Source of the DNA: Chloroflexota bacterium
GTDB lineage: Bacteria; Chloroflexota; Anaerolineae; Anaerolineales; Anaerolineaceae
Assembly (NCBI GenBank): GCA_029548365.1
Contig: JAKPNN010000019.1
Location: 31,971-95,970, forward strand
Reading direction: 5' to 3'
Length of the DNA stretch: 64,000 nt
The notes under the pieces: generated by a model
What the model was told of the DNA's origin: nothing
The model's input: the letters and a program-made list of their open reading frames with translations, nothing else
Databases searched by the model: none
Part shown: positions 63,601 to 64,000 of the stretch, in pieces
Numbering within the stretch: the stretch's first letter is position 1
How the letters are laid out: every line of letters begins with the position of its first letter
Position numbers and translations under genes: made by a program

Positions 63601-64000
63601 TCAATACATATGAGACAATTGGGGGATCATCGAAGGGTGGTATTGTTGAATATACTCATAAGGGGTCAGGTTGTCCAGGGCACGATGGGGACGGACTTTA
63701 TTGTAGATTCTTTCCCATTCTTCAAGCACGTTATTGAGTGTTGGTGAGGCAAAGTCAATCGGATAAGATGAATAGAATTCGTCCAAATGGGTTCGATGGG
63801 CTCGTTCAACTCTGCCATTCAGTTTAGGTGAGCGGGGCGGTAACACAAACAATTTCAAGCCCAGTTCTGCGCAAGTTTCCTCAAAATGCTTTTTGAATTC
63901 GCTGCCCCCATCCACCTGAACCGCTTTGACCGGGAAAGGCATCCTTTTGATCACCGTGGATAAGAAGGCTTTCGCATTCGCAGAAGATGCGCTTGGAAAG
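63601..64000 (-). mobile_element. insertion-sequence transposase, C-terminal part (cut by window edge)
   Basis: The last 132 codons of a DDE integrase-core transposase of IS481/IS3 type. VQVDGGSEFKKHFEETC holds the second catalytic Asp, PKLNGRVERAHRTHLDEFY the region of the catalytic Glu, and VRPHRALDNLTPYEYI is the typical end. The frame is open to the window edge. The IS right end should lie between 63455 and 63600, but no terminal repeat can be proved without the left end. Confidence 0.85.

Overview
The window is about 64 kb of a bacterial chromosome with mid-range GC. It most resembles an anaerobic member of the Chloroflexota (Anaerolineae-like). That placement is an inference from four things: the ribosomal gene set, an RpoB with a lineage-type insertion, a Gram-positive-type GAAC-N4-GTTC SOS box, and dispersed palindromic and heptameric repeats. 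No rRNA, tRNA or CRISPR array was seen.

Left third (1-17.4 kb, mostly minus strand). A 5' fragment of peptidase T is followed by a tungstate ABC transporter (tupABC) and a molybdopterin/tungstopterin cofactor cluster (moeA, a moeA fused to a periplasmic-binding-protein domain, moaC, moaA, a MOSC protein and mogA/moaB). Together they import oxyanion and build the metal cofactor. A divergent spacer at 8.44-8.93 kb holds an orphan small transcription unit: promoter, strong Shine-Dalgarno, 19-codon ORF, two hairpins. On the plus strand follow a ferredoxin-type aldo/keto reductase and four small membrane proteins. Next comes a minus-strand thiamine operon (thiamine pyrophosphokinase, thiB, thiP, thiQ, DUF402) under a TPP riboswitch.

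Middle (17.4-31 kb). This part holds an LppM-like lipoprotein, a 106-107 bp tandem repeat built on a GC palindrome, and an ABC-2 exporter (ATPase plus two permeases). A minus-strand catabolic cluster follows: sugar-acid-type transporter, HyuA-like hydantoinase/oxoprolinase, metallopeptidase, membrane protein, RraA-like aldolase, KDPG aldolase-VOC fusion and KDG kinase. A rhomboid protease closes the section.

Right half (31.4-59 kb, plus strand). rpoB stands without rpoC. It is followed by rpsL-rpsG-fusA-rpsJ and then the full S10-spc-alpha array from rplC to rplQ, with secY, adk, map, rpmJ and rpoA inside it, and by truA, rplM, rpsI, mazG and murJ. Near-consensus promoters lie before rpoB, rpsL, rplC and rpmJ, so the array is cut into several transcription units. 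tuf, infA and rpoC are not in their usual places.

Right end (59-64 kb). A YfcC-type carrier is followed by an MFS transporter whose mRNA is probably leaderless, and by a small LuxR-type regulator whose promoter carries a perfect SOS-box palindrome. Dispersed and heptameric repeats flank these two genes. A small ferredoxin and the 3' part of an IS481/IS3-type transposase, cut by the window edge, complete the window.
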